DNA of 30,437 bases from JBOGJI01 sp050747865 (lineage in GTDB: Bacteria > Acidobacteriota > Thermoanaerobaculia > Multivoradales > JAHEKO01): the NCBI GenBank assembly GCA_050747865.1, contig JBOGJI010000116.1:1-30437 (forward strand). Direction: 5' to 3'. A program made the position numbers and the translations under genes. Shown one piece after another: positions 30,207 through 30,437 of this stretch (positions are counted from its first letter, which is position 1; every line of letters starts with the position of its first letter). Under the pieces are notes generated by a model. The model saw nothing but the letters and a program-made list of their open reading frames with translations, ran no database searches and was not told the DNA's origin.

Positions 30207-30437
30207 GGGATAGACCAGAGGCGGTCGCCTGGCACTAGTGTTGTGTCTCCAACATGGCTTTGCCAGATGCGCGAGTCATCTTCGTCGCTGGCAAGGCGCG
30301 CTGACGCAGGCATACCCATCTTCGACAGTTTCCAGAGCCTCTCTGCAGAGGCGATCGCGTAAGTGCCTGTGCGGCAGTGACTTGGCGATTGGCGATCGTC
30401 CGTCGCGACAGGTGCATGGTGCCAACTCATGACAGTT
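30207..30437. other. gene-less end of the window with a hairpin
   Basis: No reading frame here looks like a known protein. GCTTTGCCAG (30257-30266) and CTGGCAAGGC (30288-30297) form a 10-base inverted repeat with one mismatch, and the base composition is more AT-rich than the genes. It could be the end of an insertion element or dispersed repeat continuing beyond the window; I cannot tell. Confidence 0.3.

Overview
The window is GC-rich bacterial DNA, densely coding on both strands, with no rRNA, tRNA, CRISPR array or complete transposon that I can recognise. A Cys-rich SLH-domain remnant (25731-25856), a secreted trypsin-like protease and many toxin-antitoxin (TA) loci would fit an Acidobacteriota-like or similar soil/sediment lineage. 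That placement is a guess from protein style, not a proof.

Layout. (1) 50-3244, minus strand: wecB (UDP-GlcNAc 2-epimerase), a lipoprotein and a secreted serine protease. (2) 3317-4830, a small TA island: a shortened orphan antitoxin, a Phd-RelE pair with a consensus promoter and two matching operator palindromes, and a VapBC pair lying between two perfect 43-bp direct repeats. (3) 4953-25685, a surface-glycan locus. It holds a pyruvyltransferase-GT4-GT4 fusion, a lone GT2, a Wzm/Wzt ABC exporter with a methyltransferase, and then two divergent five-gene operons that leave a 69-bp intergenic region at 18860-18928. The leftward operon encodes a GH99-like/GT4/GT2 fusion, two sulfotransferases, an AlgX/AlgJ-like SGNH protein and a methyltransferase. 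The rightward operon encodes a sulfotransferase/coiled-coil/GT2/GT4 fusion, two more sulfotransferase-like proteins, a 35-codon ORF overlapping both neighbours by ATGA, and a methyltransferase. (4) 25731-30206, a second TA island: an SLH remnant, two tandem Xre-RES pairs plus a piece of a third RES, DUF433-DUF5615, MntA-HepT (HepT shortened) and AbrB-PIN. (5) 30207-30437, no convincing gene; it contains a hairpin and may be the edge of a repeat element.

How it may work together (inference). WecB supplies ManNAc-type precursor. The multidomain glycosyltransferases assemble a polysaccharide, which is pyruvylated, methylated and, unusually, heavily sulfated (five sulfotransferase domains). Wzm/Wzt would carry it across the inner membrane. 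TA modules sit at both edges, as is common for exchangeable accessory islands. A recurring feature is that -10-like boxes end only 3-11 bases before start codons, so many of these transcripts may be leaderless or nearly so.
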